Shown in pieces: positions 4,696-13,593 of a stretch of 22,804 nucleotides of DNA (position 1 is its first letter; every line of letters starts with the position of its first letter). The position numbers and the translations under genes were made by a program. The stretch is from a virus. The notes beneath the pieces are model-generated. The model was not told where the DNA came from. It did not search any database and saw only the letters and a program-made list of their open reading frames with translations. The stretch lies in the IMG/VR virus record IMGVR_UViG_3300042691_044433, positions 1 to 22,804 of that record, one strand, 5' to 3'.

Positions 4696-7595
4696 CAGAT
4701 CCTCCCGATGCGCTCCATGTACTCGCGCTGCACCACCTTGGGTACCGCATCCTTGCTCTGCGGCTCGATGATCTTCTTGACCTTCTCGCTGATGCCCGAG
4801 TTGAAGGAGGACGGATCTTGGATGATGCGATCCCGGGGGGCCTTGCCCTTGTCCTTCTCCATCACCTCGTTGCGCAGCGCGATGGCCTCCTCCCGGAAGG
4901 CGGGGTCCTTGGTCTGGTAGAATTTGGCCATGGCGACGGCGATCTTGTCGCTGTAGCTGCGGCGCAACCCCTCAGTCTTGGTGCCCAGCTCCTTGGTTTC
5001 GCGCAGCGCTTCGCGGGCCTCGGCCACCTTGGTGGGGGTAAAGCCGATGGCCACCCGGAAGATATCCCCCATGTCCTGCATCTCGCGCGCGGGAAGCACG
5101 GGCTCCAGCTTGCCGGGGCTGATGTAGCCCACTTCCTGCATGGCTTGGCTGCGCGCCGCGTTGCGGAAGGCGATGGGGAAGAGGGAGGCCACGGCCATGA
5201 GGTCCATGCCCTTCCGATGGTACATCACCGCATCCTCGATGCCACCCTTCACCGCCCCCATGAGGGGACCCATGTTGAGGAGGTCGAGGCTGAGGAGATT
5301 TTCGGGGACGACGTCGAGGGCCGTCCTCTTGGAGATGTCGATGCCCGTGGCGCGGAACGGCCCGTTGAGGACATAGTCGGCCAGCTCGGCGGGGGTCCCC
5401 ACGAAGGACAGCTCCGGCACCTCCTTGAAGAGCTGCTGGATGGTCTCCCGCAGTTCGGCCTTGAGGGCGGTGGGAGTCATGCCCAGCTCGGGCCCCACCT
5501 CCCTGAGCAGCTTGTCGAGGAGGTCACCCACGGGGGCGGCGAAGGGAAGACCCCAGAGGCCCGCCGTGGCGAAAAGCCCCAAGAGGTGCAGGGACATCAC
5601 CTTCTTGCCCACGTCGAGGGACATGAGGCCCTTGCCCCCATAGTATTCCATGGCGCGACGCTGGAAACCCAGCATCTTGAAGGCGAAGGGGGTAAATTGG
5701 AGGGAGAGGCCGCCCACCATACCACGCATGTTGGCGGCGCGAAAGCCCTTTCCCATGGTGAACTGGGTCTCGTTGATGGCCCACTCCACGGCATCGAGGG
5801 GAGTGTTGATGGTATCCCCCGTCCCCTCCGCCATCTTCTGGAGGCGCCCAAAGGACTTCTGGTCCTTGATGAGGTCGTAGGTGGCGAGGGCCGTGGTGAG
5901 GCGGTTCACCGACTCCGAGACGGAGAAGGCGAGGGACATCACCTCCATCACCTTGCCGGTTCCCTTGCCCAGCGCATAGAGGTTGGGGTCTTGGCTGCGG
6001 GCAAGGAAGGAGGGCGCTTGGTCGCGCGTAAGCATGGGCTCGATGGTCCCATTCTTGAACAGCTCCTCCACCAGCCTGCGCCTCTCGTCCCCCTTGATGG
6101 CATCGAAGTTGAAGATCTTCTCGGGGTCCGTGGTGAAGCGGATGCTGCGCAGCACCTCCGTCCCCGCCTTCATGGTCGCGAGGGCCGCCCTGCCCGTGCC
6201 CGCAATACCGGAGAGGAGGGGCCACGTCGTGTGGAGGACCTGCGTGGGCTGCACCAGCGCCGAGGAGATGTTGCCCCCGATGGTGTAGAGGTAGGCGAGG
6301 CCCTTCAGCTTGGCCGTGAGGGAGTCATCGCTGTGGAGGTAGCGCTCCGCATCCTCCGCGATCTGCTTCACTTGGGGGTTCTTGATGGCGTTGATGGTCT
6401 CGCGCCGCCCCAGCTCGGTGGCCTTGTTGGCGACCCAGTCCGTCATCGTGAAGGTGTAGGAGGGGAAGGTGCTGCGGAAGTAGCTGCTGAAGTTGTCCTC
6501 GCGCAGCCAGCCCGGCACATCCCGGCGACGCCGCAACCTTCCTTGACGCCCATGCTCCGCCTCGCTGCGAAGCCGCTCGATGACCTTCTTGGTCTCCTCG
6601 TAGGCGTTCTTCTTGCTGGGCACCATGATGCTCTGGAAGAGGGCGTCGATGGAGCTGAGGCTGTCCACGTCGGGGACGTAGGCCTCCATGAGTTCGCGCT
6701 CCTGCTGGAGGTCCCTCACCCGCACATTCTTCATGCCCGCCTTCTGCATCTCGGCGCTGCGCTGCATCGCCCTCTTGCGGGAAGTGCGGAGGCCCCCGGC
6801 ACCCAGCGCGGCCTCGAAGCCTTCGATGACCTTCTCCCCGCCGTTCTTGGCGAGGTTGGCCTGCAGCCTCTTGAGTTCCCTCTTGTCGGCCTCGCTGAGG
6901 GCCCCGACCTGCAGGGCATCGATCTTCTTCTGGGCGAGGGCGGGATCGAAGTACTCCACCGCGAAGCGGCCCCGGCGCACCTGCGGGAAGTAGTTCTCGC
7001 GCCGCGCCTCCTCCAGCATGCGGATGGTGGCCCTGTCGGTGGCGTTGGGGATGGCCTTCGTCTCGATGTCGGGGTCGTAGCCCAAGGAGGCCTTCACCGA
7101 CTTGATGATGTTGTCGTAGATGTGGTCGAGGACCTCGGCGGAATCCTTGCGCACCGCATTCAACTTGGGGTTGAGGGTGAAGCTCTCGCCCTTCTTGAGG
7201 CCCACGAGGTCGTCGGCGGCAGTGATGGTGTAGCTGCCATCTGCATTCTCGGCGCCCTTCATGCCCGCATTGAGGGCTTCCACCACCTTCATGATGGAGG
7301 CGGAGTCGGCATCGTTGAGGTTGCTGACGGCGCGGATGGTGGGCTGGTACATGTGGGCGAAGCGGGCGCGGATCTTCTCGCCCAGCTTGACGAGGTTGAC
7401 CCACGGCTTCAGCTCGGGGAATACCGACGCCTGATTGTCGATGGCGATGAAGGAGTTGGCGAACTGCTGGCACAGGCCCAACTGCTTGAGGAGGCTGGGG
7501 TTGTTGTCCTTCAGCTCGGCAGTGCGACGCAGGGCCAAGGCCTCCTGCATCTGCCTGCTGATGACGCCAGACTCTTGGGGATTACAGACGGCCAT
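4695..7595 (-). CDS. Giant internal virion / ejection protein, PLxRFG-like polyvalent type (966 aa)
   Basis: A very long, mostly helical protein. The block 'YTIGGNISSALVQPTQVLHT' (about residues 435-455) and the later 'LQFTPFAFKMLGFQRRAMEY' (about 620-640) resemble the hallmark region of PLxRFG-type and related large polyvalent proteins, which phages package and probably inject with their DNA. A hydrophobic patch at about 665-690 (HLLGLFATAGLWGLPFAAPV) could enter a membrane. The N-terminal part is charged and coiled-coil-like. Its position after the transglycosylase and another giant protein fits the T7-like order of internal core proteins, though there is no plain similarity to T7 gp15 or gp16. 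I chose ATG 7595 (MAVCNPQ), two bases after the upstream stop; GTG codons at 7601 (GTGA overlap) and 7607 are alternatives. Confidence 0.65.
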   Translation of the reverse strand: MAVCNPQESGVISRQMQEALALRRTAELKDNNPSLLKQLGLCQQFANSFIAIDNQASVFPELKPWVNLVKLGEKIRARFAHMYQPTIRAVSNLNDADSASIMKVVEALNAGMKGAENADGSYTITAADDLVGLKKGESFTLNPKLNAVRKDSAEVLDHIYDNIIKSVKASLGYDPDIETKAIPNATDRATIRMLEEARRENYFPQVRRGRFAVEYFDPALAQKKIDALQVGALSEADKRELKRLQANLAKNGGEKVIEGFEAALGAGGLRTSRKRAMQRSAEMQKAGMKNVRVRDLQQERELMEAYVPDVDSLSSIDALFQSIMVPSKKNAYEETKKVIERLRSEAEHGRQGRLRRRRDVPGWLREDNFSSYFRSTFPSYTFTMTDWVANKATELGRRETINAIKNPQVKQIAEDAERYLHSDDSLTAKLKGLAYLYTIGGNISSALVQPTQVLHTTWPLLSGIAGTGRAALATMKAGTEVLRSIRFTTDPEKIFNFDAIKGDERRRLVEELFKNGTIEPMLTRDQAPSFLARSQDPNLYALGKGTGKVMEVMSLAFSVSESVNRLTTALATYDLIKDQKSFGRLQKMAEGTGDTINTPLDAVEWAINETQFTMGKGFRAANMRGMVGGLSLQFTPFAFKMLGFQRRAMEYYGGKGLMSLDVGKKVMSLHLLGLFATAGLWGLPFAAPVGDLLDKLLREVGPELGMTPTALKAELRETIQQLFKEVPELSFVGTPAELADYVLNGPFRATGIDISKRTALDVVPENLLSLDLLNMGPLMGAVKGGIEDAVMYHRKGMDLMAVASLFPIAFRNAARSQAMQEVGYISPGKLEPVLPAREMQDMGDIFRVAIGFTPTKVAEAREALRETKELGTKTEGLRRSYSDKIAVAMAKFYQTKDPAFREEAIALRNEVMEKDKGKAPRDRIIQDPSSFNSGISEKVKKIIEPQSKDAVPKVVQREYMERIGRI

Positions 7596-7597
7596 GG

Positions 7598-10504
7598 TCA
7601 CCCGCACGAATAGTCATCTGGGATACCCTTCTCGGCAGCTTCATCTTGCTTGCGCATGCGCTTCATGGTCTTGTCGATGACGTCCTTGCCGCTCTTGGAG
7701 GTGCCCTGCGGGATCTCCCCCTCGGACATCAGCTCCTTGGCCTTCTGCAGGTTCTGGAGGTAGGCTTGGGCTTGCCCCGGCGTCATCTCGGAGATCTGCT
7801 CGCGCGTCAGCCCCGCCGAAAAGAGGTCCGTGCGCATCTTCTGCGTCATCATGAAGGGGGCCCCGGAGGGCTCCGTGATGGGCTTGGGCTGCGCAAAACC
7901 CCGGGCCCCAACCTCCTCCGGCTTCACCCTGCCTACGGGTTCCCTCTGGCGCGCACGATATACCAAGCCAGCTTCCTTGACAACCCCCTGCCTCTCAAGG
8001 GATTGCCAGAGTTCACCAGCCTGCTTCTGCGTGAGCTTCTGGCCCGCCGCCCCCTCCAGATCCTTGAGGGTGAAATTTTTGTTGGGGCTCGCCATGAGGC
8101 GATTGGCCACGGCGCCCCACGTCTGCTCGTCGATCCAGCGCGGCAAATTCTGGGGGCCGCCCTGTACCTCCCGCAGGGGGAAGGTGGTCTCCACGGGCAG
8201 CGGCTGCGGAGCCTCGGGGAATGCACGGGCGCCCCCACGCTCCCCACGAAGCTCGGGGATCTCGCCCCGGAAGGCTTCCTCTTGGGTGCCACTGCGAGGC
8301 TTGCGGAAGGTGCCGTCCTTGCTACGCACGAGGCGCATGGATTCTGGCACCCGCAGCATCCCCGCAGGGGTCACGTTCTTGGCAGGGGCATAACCTTCAA
8401 GGATCTGCTTGAGTTCCTGCATGCCCACGTCGCGGATGCCCGCGCGCTGCAATTCGTTCTGGAGGGCGGGCAGGGAGACGGTGCCCCCCGGAGGAACTTC
8501 CTTGAGGGCGTTTTCGAGGGTGATGGTACCCTGCTGCCCCAGCTTGGGCGTGGGAGGCTGCGTGGGCTGAGCCCTCTCCTGCTCCTCGCGCATCGCCACT
8601 TGGGCGCGCGTCCTCGCCTCCTCGTAGGGCAGCCGGGCAATCTGGTCGAGGCGCAGCCCCGCGCCCTGCAGAGCCTGCGTCTCCTCCTGCGTGAGGGTGG
8701 GCGCCGGAGCCTCCCGCGTAGGAGTCCCCCCGTAGGGCTGGCCGACCATGGGACCAAGCAGTTCACGCTCTTCGCGGCGCTGCTGGAGCGTGGTGTCAGC
8801 CTCGCCCCGGAGGAGGGACTGGGCCTCGGCGAACTGCTCGCGTACCCCCGGGATCTCAAGCATGCCCGGATCCTGCTGCACCTCATCGACGAGACGCTGA
8901 GCCTGCTGGCGCCTATAGGAGGGACCCTGCACCACGTCTTCCGTGGGGGCCACGTTGGGCGCCGTGACTTCGCGAGCCTGCACTTCCTCTTCGGTGCGCA
9001 TCCGCTGCGCCGTATCCACCACGTCGCGCTGGACCCCCGCCTTGAGGACCTTGAGGAGCTGCGGGACGGTGTAGGGCTTGCCGGTCTCCGGGTTGACCTC
9101 TCCCGTCTTCACCACGTCCTGCGCCAACCGGAGGAGGTCCTGCGGGTTGGGCGTGACGGTGGGACCCTTCTTGGTCTCCCCAACGTCGATGCGGATGTTG
9201 TCGAAGCGGTTGGTAGACTCGGCGGCCGCCCTCTTGAGGTAGTCCACTTCGCTGGGCGGAGGCCCCGGGATTATGGGAACTTCTTCGCCCGCGATGCGCT
9301 GTGCTACGTAGGCCTGCTGCTCTTCGGCGCGCTGCCGGTCGTAGGCTTCGCGACCAGCAATGGCACGCTGCATGCGCTCCTGCAATGCCTGCTCTTCGGC
9401 GGCCTTGCGCTGGTTCTCTTCGAGGGTCTGGGCGCGCTGGGCTTCTGCGGCAGCCTTGCTGCGGGCACCCATGGCACCGGCGACGCCACCAACGGGACCG
9501 GCACCCACGCCACCCTTGAGGCCCGCGTTGATGATCTCGTTCCAGTTGATGGTCTTGTCGGCGAGGATGGCGGAGGCCGCCTGATCGAGGAGTTCCTGCG
9601 TGCCCTCCGTGAGCCCCTCAAGGGCCGCAGTCTCCAAGGTGCCGCCGATTGCCCCGCTGATGCCGGGCCTGCCCTTGAGGAGGCGGGCGGAGATGACGTC
9701 GGTGAGCTTGTCGGAGAAGTCGGTGCCCCTCGTCTTGGCAAGGAGGCGCACGGGGCCGATGGTGTCCAGCATGGACTTCATGGTGCCCACGACGAAGGCG
9801 GCGCCCACGTTGTTGACGCCATCATCCGCCAGCGACTGGAAGGACTCGGGGACGTTGAGCAGGGAAGAGCCGAGGAAGGCGCCGCCCACCTGACCCGTAA
9901 GCTGGGAGACACTCTTGACGGCGGCCTCACGCGCAGCCTGCTGGGCGGCGGCAGTGATGGGCTCACCGAGGGCTTGGCGCTCCGCAAGGATGGCGGCTTC
10001 CCTCTTGGCAACTTGGGAGGCGAGGAGGCGTCCGGCCCCGAGGCGGGCACCACTCTCCGCCACCTTGGCGCCCGCCGCAGCAGCACCACCCACGCCAGCC
10101 GTGGCCGCCGTCAGGGCGAGGGAAGGAAGGGCCTCACCCACCGCTTCCCCGAGGAAGGAGAGGGCGGTGCCCACATCCTTGACGTCCTCGTAGGTGACGC
10201 GAGAGGACAGGCCCTTGGCGGCCAGCTCATCCATGCGCTTCTTGTAGGCGGCAAGGTTGCGCTGCGCAGCCTCCTCATACCCCAAGGCCTGCTGGGCCAA
10301 GGCGGGAATGAGTTCCATGGCCGTACCCTTGAGGCCCTCGAAGCCGGAGACCAGACCCCTCTTGAGGGCCCCCGGACCCTCCGGGTTCTTGCCCTCTACC
10401 CAGTCGATGCCATTCCACTCGACGTAGGATGCACCGGGCTTGCCGGTGGCGGGGACCCACTGTTCGCCCGCGTCATCCCACTCAAGTTTGCGGGGAGTTG
10501 CCAT
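7598..10504 (-). CDS. Giant internal virion / ejection protein with possible winged-helix repeats (968 aa)
   Basis: The N-terminal 50 residues are Trp-rich (LEWDDAGEQWVPATGK), followed by an Ala/Gly-rich region with weakly hydrophobic stretches (about 120-150, LPSLALTAATAGVGGAAAAG) and 'EGLTEGTQELLDQAASAI', a pattern frequent in large polyvalent phage proteins. The middle is Gln/Glu/Arg-rich and probably helical. Near the C-terminus two segments look like small helix-turn-helix or winged-helix units (about 700-740 and 825-870; the second has FTLKDLEGAAG, LTQKQAGELW and LERQGVVKE). No catalytic motif is seen. It lies between a coiled-coil protein and a second protein of nearly the same size, which suits a set of co-ejected core proteins. 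ATG 10504 starts six bases after the previous stop, without a clear Shine-Dalgarno. A virion role is inferred from context and family pattern. Confidence 0.6.
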   Translation of the reverse strand: MATPRKLEWDDAGEQWVPATGKPGASYVEWNGIDWVEGKNPEGPGALKRGLVSGFEGLKGTAMELIPALAQQALGYEEAAQRNLAAYKKRMDELAAKGLSSRVTYEDVKDVGTALSFLGEAVGEALPSLALTAATAGVGGAAAAGAKVAESGARLGAGRLLASQVAKREAAILAERQALGEPITAAAQQAAREAAVKSVSQLTGQVGGAFLGSSLLNVPESFQSLADDGVNNVGAAFVVGTMKSMLDTIGPVRLLAKTRGTDFSDKLTDVISARLLKGRPGISGAIGGTLETAALEGLTEGTQELLDQAASAILADKTINWNEIINAGLKGGVGAGPVGGVAGAMGARSKAAAEAQRAQTLEENQRKAAEEQALQERMQRAIAGREAYDRQRAEEQQAYVAQRIAGEEVPIIPGPPPSEVDYLKRAAAESTNRFDNIRIDVGETKKGPTVTPNPQDLLRLAQDVVKTGEVNPETGKPYTVPQLLKVLKAGVQRDVVDTAQRMRTEEEVQAREVTAPNVAPTEDVVQGPSYRRQQAQRLVDEVQQDPGMLEIPGVREQFAEAQSLLRGEADTTLQQRREERELLGPMVGQPYGGTPTREAPAPTLTQEETQALQGAGLRLDQIARLPYEEARTRAQVAMREEQERAQPTQPPTPKLGQQGTITLENALKEVPPGGTVSLPALQNELQRAGIRDVGMQELKQILEGYAPAKNVTPAGMLRVPESMRLVRSKDGTFRKPRSGTQEEAFRGEIPELRGERGGARAFPEAPQPLPVETTFPLREVQGGPQNLPRWIDEQTWGAVANRLMASPNKNFTLKDLEGAAGQKLTQKQAGELWQSLERQGVVKEAGLVYRARQREPVGRVKPEEVGARGFAQPKPITEPSGAPFMMTQKMRTDLFSAGLTREQISEMTPGQAQAYLQNLQKAKELMSEGEIPQGTSKSGKDVIDKTMKRMRKQDEAAEKGIPDDYSCG

Positions 10505-10510
10505 GCACTA

Positions 10511-11962
10511 TTACCGAGAAGGCCTTGGGGGAGGGGGACGAGTAGGCTCGCTCTCAATTCCACCCAGACTCCGAAACTCTTGCCTCAAGTCCACCCATTC
10601 GGGGTTTCTCTGGTAGTCTATATCGTTTCTCTGGATGTCGGCCATGCGCCTGCGAATACTCTCCATCCGAGCCCGGACGTCAGCAGCCGCTGCAGCATCA
10701 CCACGAGCCTGCGCACCAGTGGCGGCAACATCCCTGCGAGCATCTGCCGTGAGGTAGGCTCCGGTAGTGCGCTGCACGGCGGACTGCATGCGACGGATGC
10801 TCTCCAGCTCAGCTCGCTGCTCGGGGGTCCGCTGCTCCTCGGGGATACGCTCAAGCGGCTGCGCCTGAGTCTCAAGCCGCTGCACAATAGCAAAGACCTC
10901 TTGAGGGGGAATCTGTTGTCTCTGCACCGCCACCTTGAATTCCAGTTCGGCGCGGCGGATGGCATTCTCGGAACCCCGGAGGGATACCTCCAAGCGCTTG
11001 AGGGCTTCGTCGCTGACGCCCTTCTCGACGTCAAAGCGGGCCTTCTGGTACTGGAGGTCGCGGGTCTTGGCAGCCTCGCCAACGTCGAGGAGCTTGGAGG
11101 TGATGTCACGCTGCGCACCGAAGCGGCGGTAGGCTTCCTCGCGGGCCTCCTTCGCCTCCTCGCGCTTGCTGAGGCGCTCCTTCTCCTTCTCGGTCATGTA
11201 CTTCTCGGTGCCCTCTGCCACGGGCCCAGCGATGGCGGAGATGGCACTCTGGCCCAGCTTGGGCTCTGCCGCGAGAATACGGAGACCCGTCTGCAGCATC
11301 GTCATGTAGGGGTCGGCCTTGTAGGTTTCCTGCGCCTCGCGCTCCCCGGGCATCCCCGCGCTGAGCTTGCGCCGCGCCTCCTCCTCGTTGAGGTCTGCGG
11401 GGCGCGTAGGCATCGTGAACTTCGTGGGACCCGGGATTCCACCCATGCCAGCGCCACCACCAAGATACTGGCGCACCGCCGCATAGGGATCTGCGGGAGC
11501 TGCAGGAGGTGCCGTAGGGATGGCCCTCACGCCCTCTCCGACCTGCGGAGGCCCAGCCATCGTGGCCTCTTCGGCCTGCTGCGACGCCAGCATCTCGGGG
11601 GTGAGGCGGGGAGGACGCGCTCCCGTGGAGCGGAAGATATCGACCTCGGTGGGGGGCGCCGGAGGCTCGATGGGAATCATGCGCCGAAGCATCCGGTCCG
11701 CATAAACGGCGGCTACGGGGTCAGGCGGCGGGCGCGGCGTCGGCGGAGGCTCGGCACGCGGAAGAATGGGAGAGGCACCCCTCGGGAGATCGTAGGGGGC
11801 GCGCGTGACATCAATCATGGCCTCCCGAAGATCCACATCGAAGGTCTGGGGATCGTAGCCCATCCTGATGACGACGTCGGGCGGAAGCTGCCCACTACGC
11901 TGAAGCGCCGCCAACTCCCGCAGCTCGTTGTAAGGAAGCTGCTTCAGTGGATTTTCAGCCAT
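10511..11962 (-). CDS. Coiled-coil virion protein (483 aa), function unknown
   Basis: Residues 1-70 are polar. A Pro-rich linker follows (LPRAEPPPTPRPPPDP, about 70-85), then a flexible region rich in Pro, Ala and Gly to about residue 180. From about 230 the protein is highly charged and helical (EKERLSKREEAKEAREEAYR and similar), typical of long coiled coils, and it ends in another Pro/Arg tail. A short hydrophobic stretch, 'SAISAIAGPVAEG', lies before the coiled coil. I recognise no enzyme domain. Its place between the lytic transglycosylase and the giant ejection proteins suggests a structural or internal virion role. The start at ATG 11962 overlaps the previous gene by eight bases (ATGGCTGA); a TTG at 11974 in the same frame is less likely. 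Confidence 0.7.
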   Translation of the reverse strand: MAENPLKQLPYNELRELAALQRSGQLPPDVVIRMGYDPQTFDVDLREAMIDVTRAPYDLPRGASPILPRAEPPPTPRPPPDPVAAVYADRMLRRMIPIEPPAPPTEVDIFRSTGARPPRLTPEMLASQQAEEATMAGPPQVGEGVRAIPTAPPAAPADPYAAVRQYLGGGAGMGGIPGPTKFTMPTRPADLNEEEARRKLSAGMPGEREAQETYKADPYMTMLQTGLRILAAEPKLGQSAISAIAGPVAEGTEKYMTEKEKERLSKREEAKEAREEAYRRFGAQRDITSKLLDVGEAAKTRDLQYQKARFDVEKGVSDEALKRLEVSLRGSENAIRRAELEFKVAVQRQQIPPQEVFAIVQRLETQAQPLERIPEEQRTPEQRAELESIRRMQSAVQRTTGAYLTADARRDVAATGAQARGDAAAAADVRARMESIRRRMADIQRNDIDYQRNPEWVDLRQEFRSLGGIESEPTRPPPPRPSR

Positions 11963-12635
11963 AGGGGCCCCCAAGGATTTCGACGTCGGGACGGTAGCTG
12001 CCTACCCGCCCCAGCATCTGCTGGATGTCGTCGAGGCTGGCATCGCTGCGCTTCTGGAGGGCGGCCCCGCTGGGCTTGCCGGGGGCGGGCTTCACGGGGG
12101 GAGCCGGAGGCGGCGGCATGGGCGGCGAGATCTCGTCGCGCAGGGTCTGCTCGTCGCGCTGCTGCATGCTGCGGAGCTTGTTGGAATACTTCTGGGCGAG
12201 GGGCGTGCGGGGGATGCCCCCAGCCTTCGAGACGTTGCCGTAGCCCGCGAAATGCGTCACCGCCGTGAGGTGATTGAGGTCATCCTCGCTGAGATTGGGG
12301 AAGCGGCGCCGCAGCATGGTGCGGTTCTTGTCGGCCATGTCGGCGGCAGCCCACGCACTCTGCGAGACGCTGAAGGGGTCGATGTCGTAGATGCGCGCCG
12401 ACTTGGGCGTGAACTGCAGGATGCCCATGGCGCGGCCACCACCGGGAAGCGGGGTACGCCCCAGCTCGGTACGGGGGTTCACGGCGTCGGGCGTCTCGAT
12501 CTGCTGCAGGTTGACGAGGAAGTTGGGAGGAAATCCCCGCGACACCGCCGCCTCGATGAGCAGGTTCCGCTGCACCTCAGGGTTATCCTGATACTTCAAG
12601 TCGTAGTACTGTCGGAGCGGATTGTCGTCAGCCAT
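11955..12635 (-). CDS. Virion-associated lytic transglycosylase, SLT/lysozyme fold (226 aa)
   Basis: The protein has the marks of an SLT-type lysozyme-fold domain at about residues 25-140: the catalytic Glu candidate E47 in VNLQQIETPDAVNPRT, then GGGRAMGILQFTPKSA (67-80, the usual 'G-x-GLMQ-x-P' block), and HFAGYGN (128-134) in place of the common AYNAG. Such enzymes cleave the MurNAc-GlcNAc bond of peptidoglycan. In podovirus-like virions they open a local hole for DNA ejection. A Pro-rich linker (about 171-188) joins it to a short C-terminal tail. The gene sits directly upstream of the ejection-type proteins, which fits this role better than end-of-cycle lysis. The start is ATG 12635 (MADDNPLRQY), one base after the previous stop; the frame is open further upstream but only over the preceding gene. 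Confidence 0.82.
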   Translation of the reverse strand: MADDNPLRQYYDLKYQDNPEVQRNLLIEAAVSRGFPPNFLVNLQQIETPDAVNPRTELGRTPLPGGGRAMGILQFTPKSARIYDIDPFSVSQSAWAAADMADKNRTMLRRRFPNLSEDDLNHLTAVTHFAGYGNVSKAGGIPRTPLAQKYSNKLRSMQQRDEQTLRDEISPPMPPPPAPPVKPAPGKPSGAALQKRSDASLDDIQQMLGRVGSYRPDVEILGGPYG

Positions 12636-12636
12636 G

Positions 12637-13593
12637 TCAACGGCCAAATCCGGGCAGTCCAAGAGCCGTTGGAGACATGGCCGAAGCCCATGCGGCAGGA
12701 GATGCGGTGGGTGCACCGTAGCCCATGAGGTTGTAGATGGAGGCGCCAGTAAGGCCAAGACCAGCAACAGTCTGCAGGGGAGACTGCTGCGGGACCAGAG
12801 TCTGGCCCTGCGTCGTGGTGGTGGCGCCGGGCTGTGCTCCACGGAGGAGGGCCCCGAGCTGACCCAGTTGCTGCATGCCGTAGCCTTGGCCACGCATGTA
12901 TTCTTGGAAGGCGAGGTCACGTTGCTGCTGCTCCAACTGGCGTGGGAGAGCCTGCGACTTCATGATGGCGTCGAGACCCCCGAGACCCAACTGCTGGGCC
13001 TGTGCCCCCATGGAAGCAAACATCGGGGCGGCCTGCAACTGCCTTTGGGCCTCTGCCTGCTGGAGGGCGGTACCTGCAGTGAAGGCCCGCTCGGCCCCCG
13101 TCTGCTGGATGTCGGCGAGGCGCTGGCCCAGATTGCGCTCGGCCTCGGCCTCTTGGACGCCATAGCGGGCCCCGCCGAAGGCACCCTGACGAGAAGCCCC
13201 GAAGGCCATCTGCGGGCGCATCTTCTCGTAGTCGCGCACCGCCTCGCGCTTGGCGATGTCGGTGACGTACTGCGTGTAGGGATTCATGTAGGAGGAGTAG
13301 TCGATGTCCCCCACCCCACGGGAGCCCATGGCGGCGCTCTGGTAGCCAGCAGCGAGGCCGGGCATGTAGGCACCGGCAGCCATGGGGACTTGCCCGATGG
13401 TGGCCTCTTCGGTGGCACTCAGGGGGGCGATGCGCTCCCGGGGATCGTAGTATTCGTAGGGGCGCTGGGCGACTTCCTCCTGCCCGGCCTCAACGAGATT
13501 CTTGAGGGCTTCCTCGTACCACGCGGGGAAAGCGGAGGACTGCACCGTGGTGGTGGGTACAGCCTTGGCTTTGGAGGTGCAAAGTGAACCCAT
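12637..13593 (-). CDS. Conserved phage virion protein, MNPYTQ type (318 aa)
   Basis: The sequence begins with a short polar stretch, then SAFPAWYEEALKNLVEAGQE and PYEYYDPRERIAPLS. It continues with YMNPYTQYVTDIAKREAVRD, FGASRQGAFGGARYGVQEAE and long Gln/Ala/Leu helices. This pattern (PAWY, RIAPL, MNPYTxxVxDIAKREA, GAFGGxR) recurs in unannotated structural proteins of environmental podovirus-like phages, usually near the transglycosylase, as here. It ends in a Gly/Ala-rich tail (about 265-318). There is no catalytic motif; it is probably an internal or tail-associated virion component. The ATG at 13593 shares one base with the stop of the GNAT gene (TGATG), and the next gene starts one base after its own stop. 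Confidence 0.72.
   Translation of the reverse strand: MGSLCTSKAKAVPTTTVQSSAFPAWYEEALKNLVEAGQEEVAQRPYEYYDPRERIAPLSATEEATIGQVPMAAGAYMPGLAAGYQSAAMGSRGVGDIDYSSYMNPYTQYVTDIAKREAVRDYEKMRPQMAFGASRQGAFGGARYGVQEAEAERNLGQRLADIQQTGAERAFTAGTALQQAEAQRQLQAAPMFASMGAQAQQLGLGGLDAIMKSQALPRQLEQQQRDLAFQEYMRGQGYGMQQLGQLGALLRGAQPGATTTTQGQTLVPQQSPLQTVAGLGLTGASIYNLMGYGAPTASPAAWASAMSPTALGLPGFGR

Noticed and set aside
4523-4750. Alternative 75-aa or 66-aa minus-strand genes in place of the 49-aa membrane protein
   Set aside because: Their translations are Ser/Arg/Gly-rich and lack a hydrophobic segment, and their starts lie inside the giant upstream gene without a start-stop overlap.
4818-7613. A plus-strand open frame of 931 codons opposite the 966-aa gene
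   Set aside because: Same reason: the translation is repetitive HLxxLLxxGG-type sequence mirroring Glu/Lys/Ala codons of the minus-strand gene, with no family signature or ribosome binding site.
9300-9520. Short direct repeats in the Gln/Glu/Arg-rich part of the 968-aa gene, checked as possible tandem repeats
   Set aside because: They are codon-level repetition of GCG, CAG and GAG in a helical, low-complexity segment, with no constant unit length.
7646-12268. A plus-strand open frame of 1540 codons opposite the 968-aa, 487-aa-type and transglycosylase genes
   Set aside because: It runs antisense across three well-supported genes and their junctions, and its translation is Leu/Gly/Arg/His-rich without any recognisable domain. 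In GC-rich DNA the frame opposite a biased coding frame often lacks stops.
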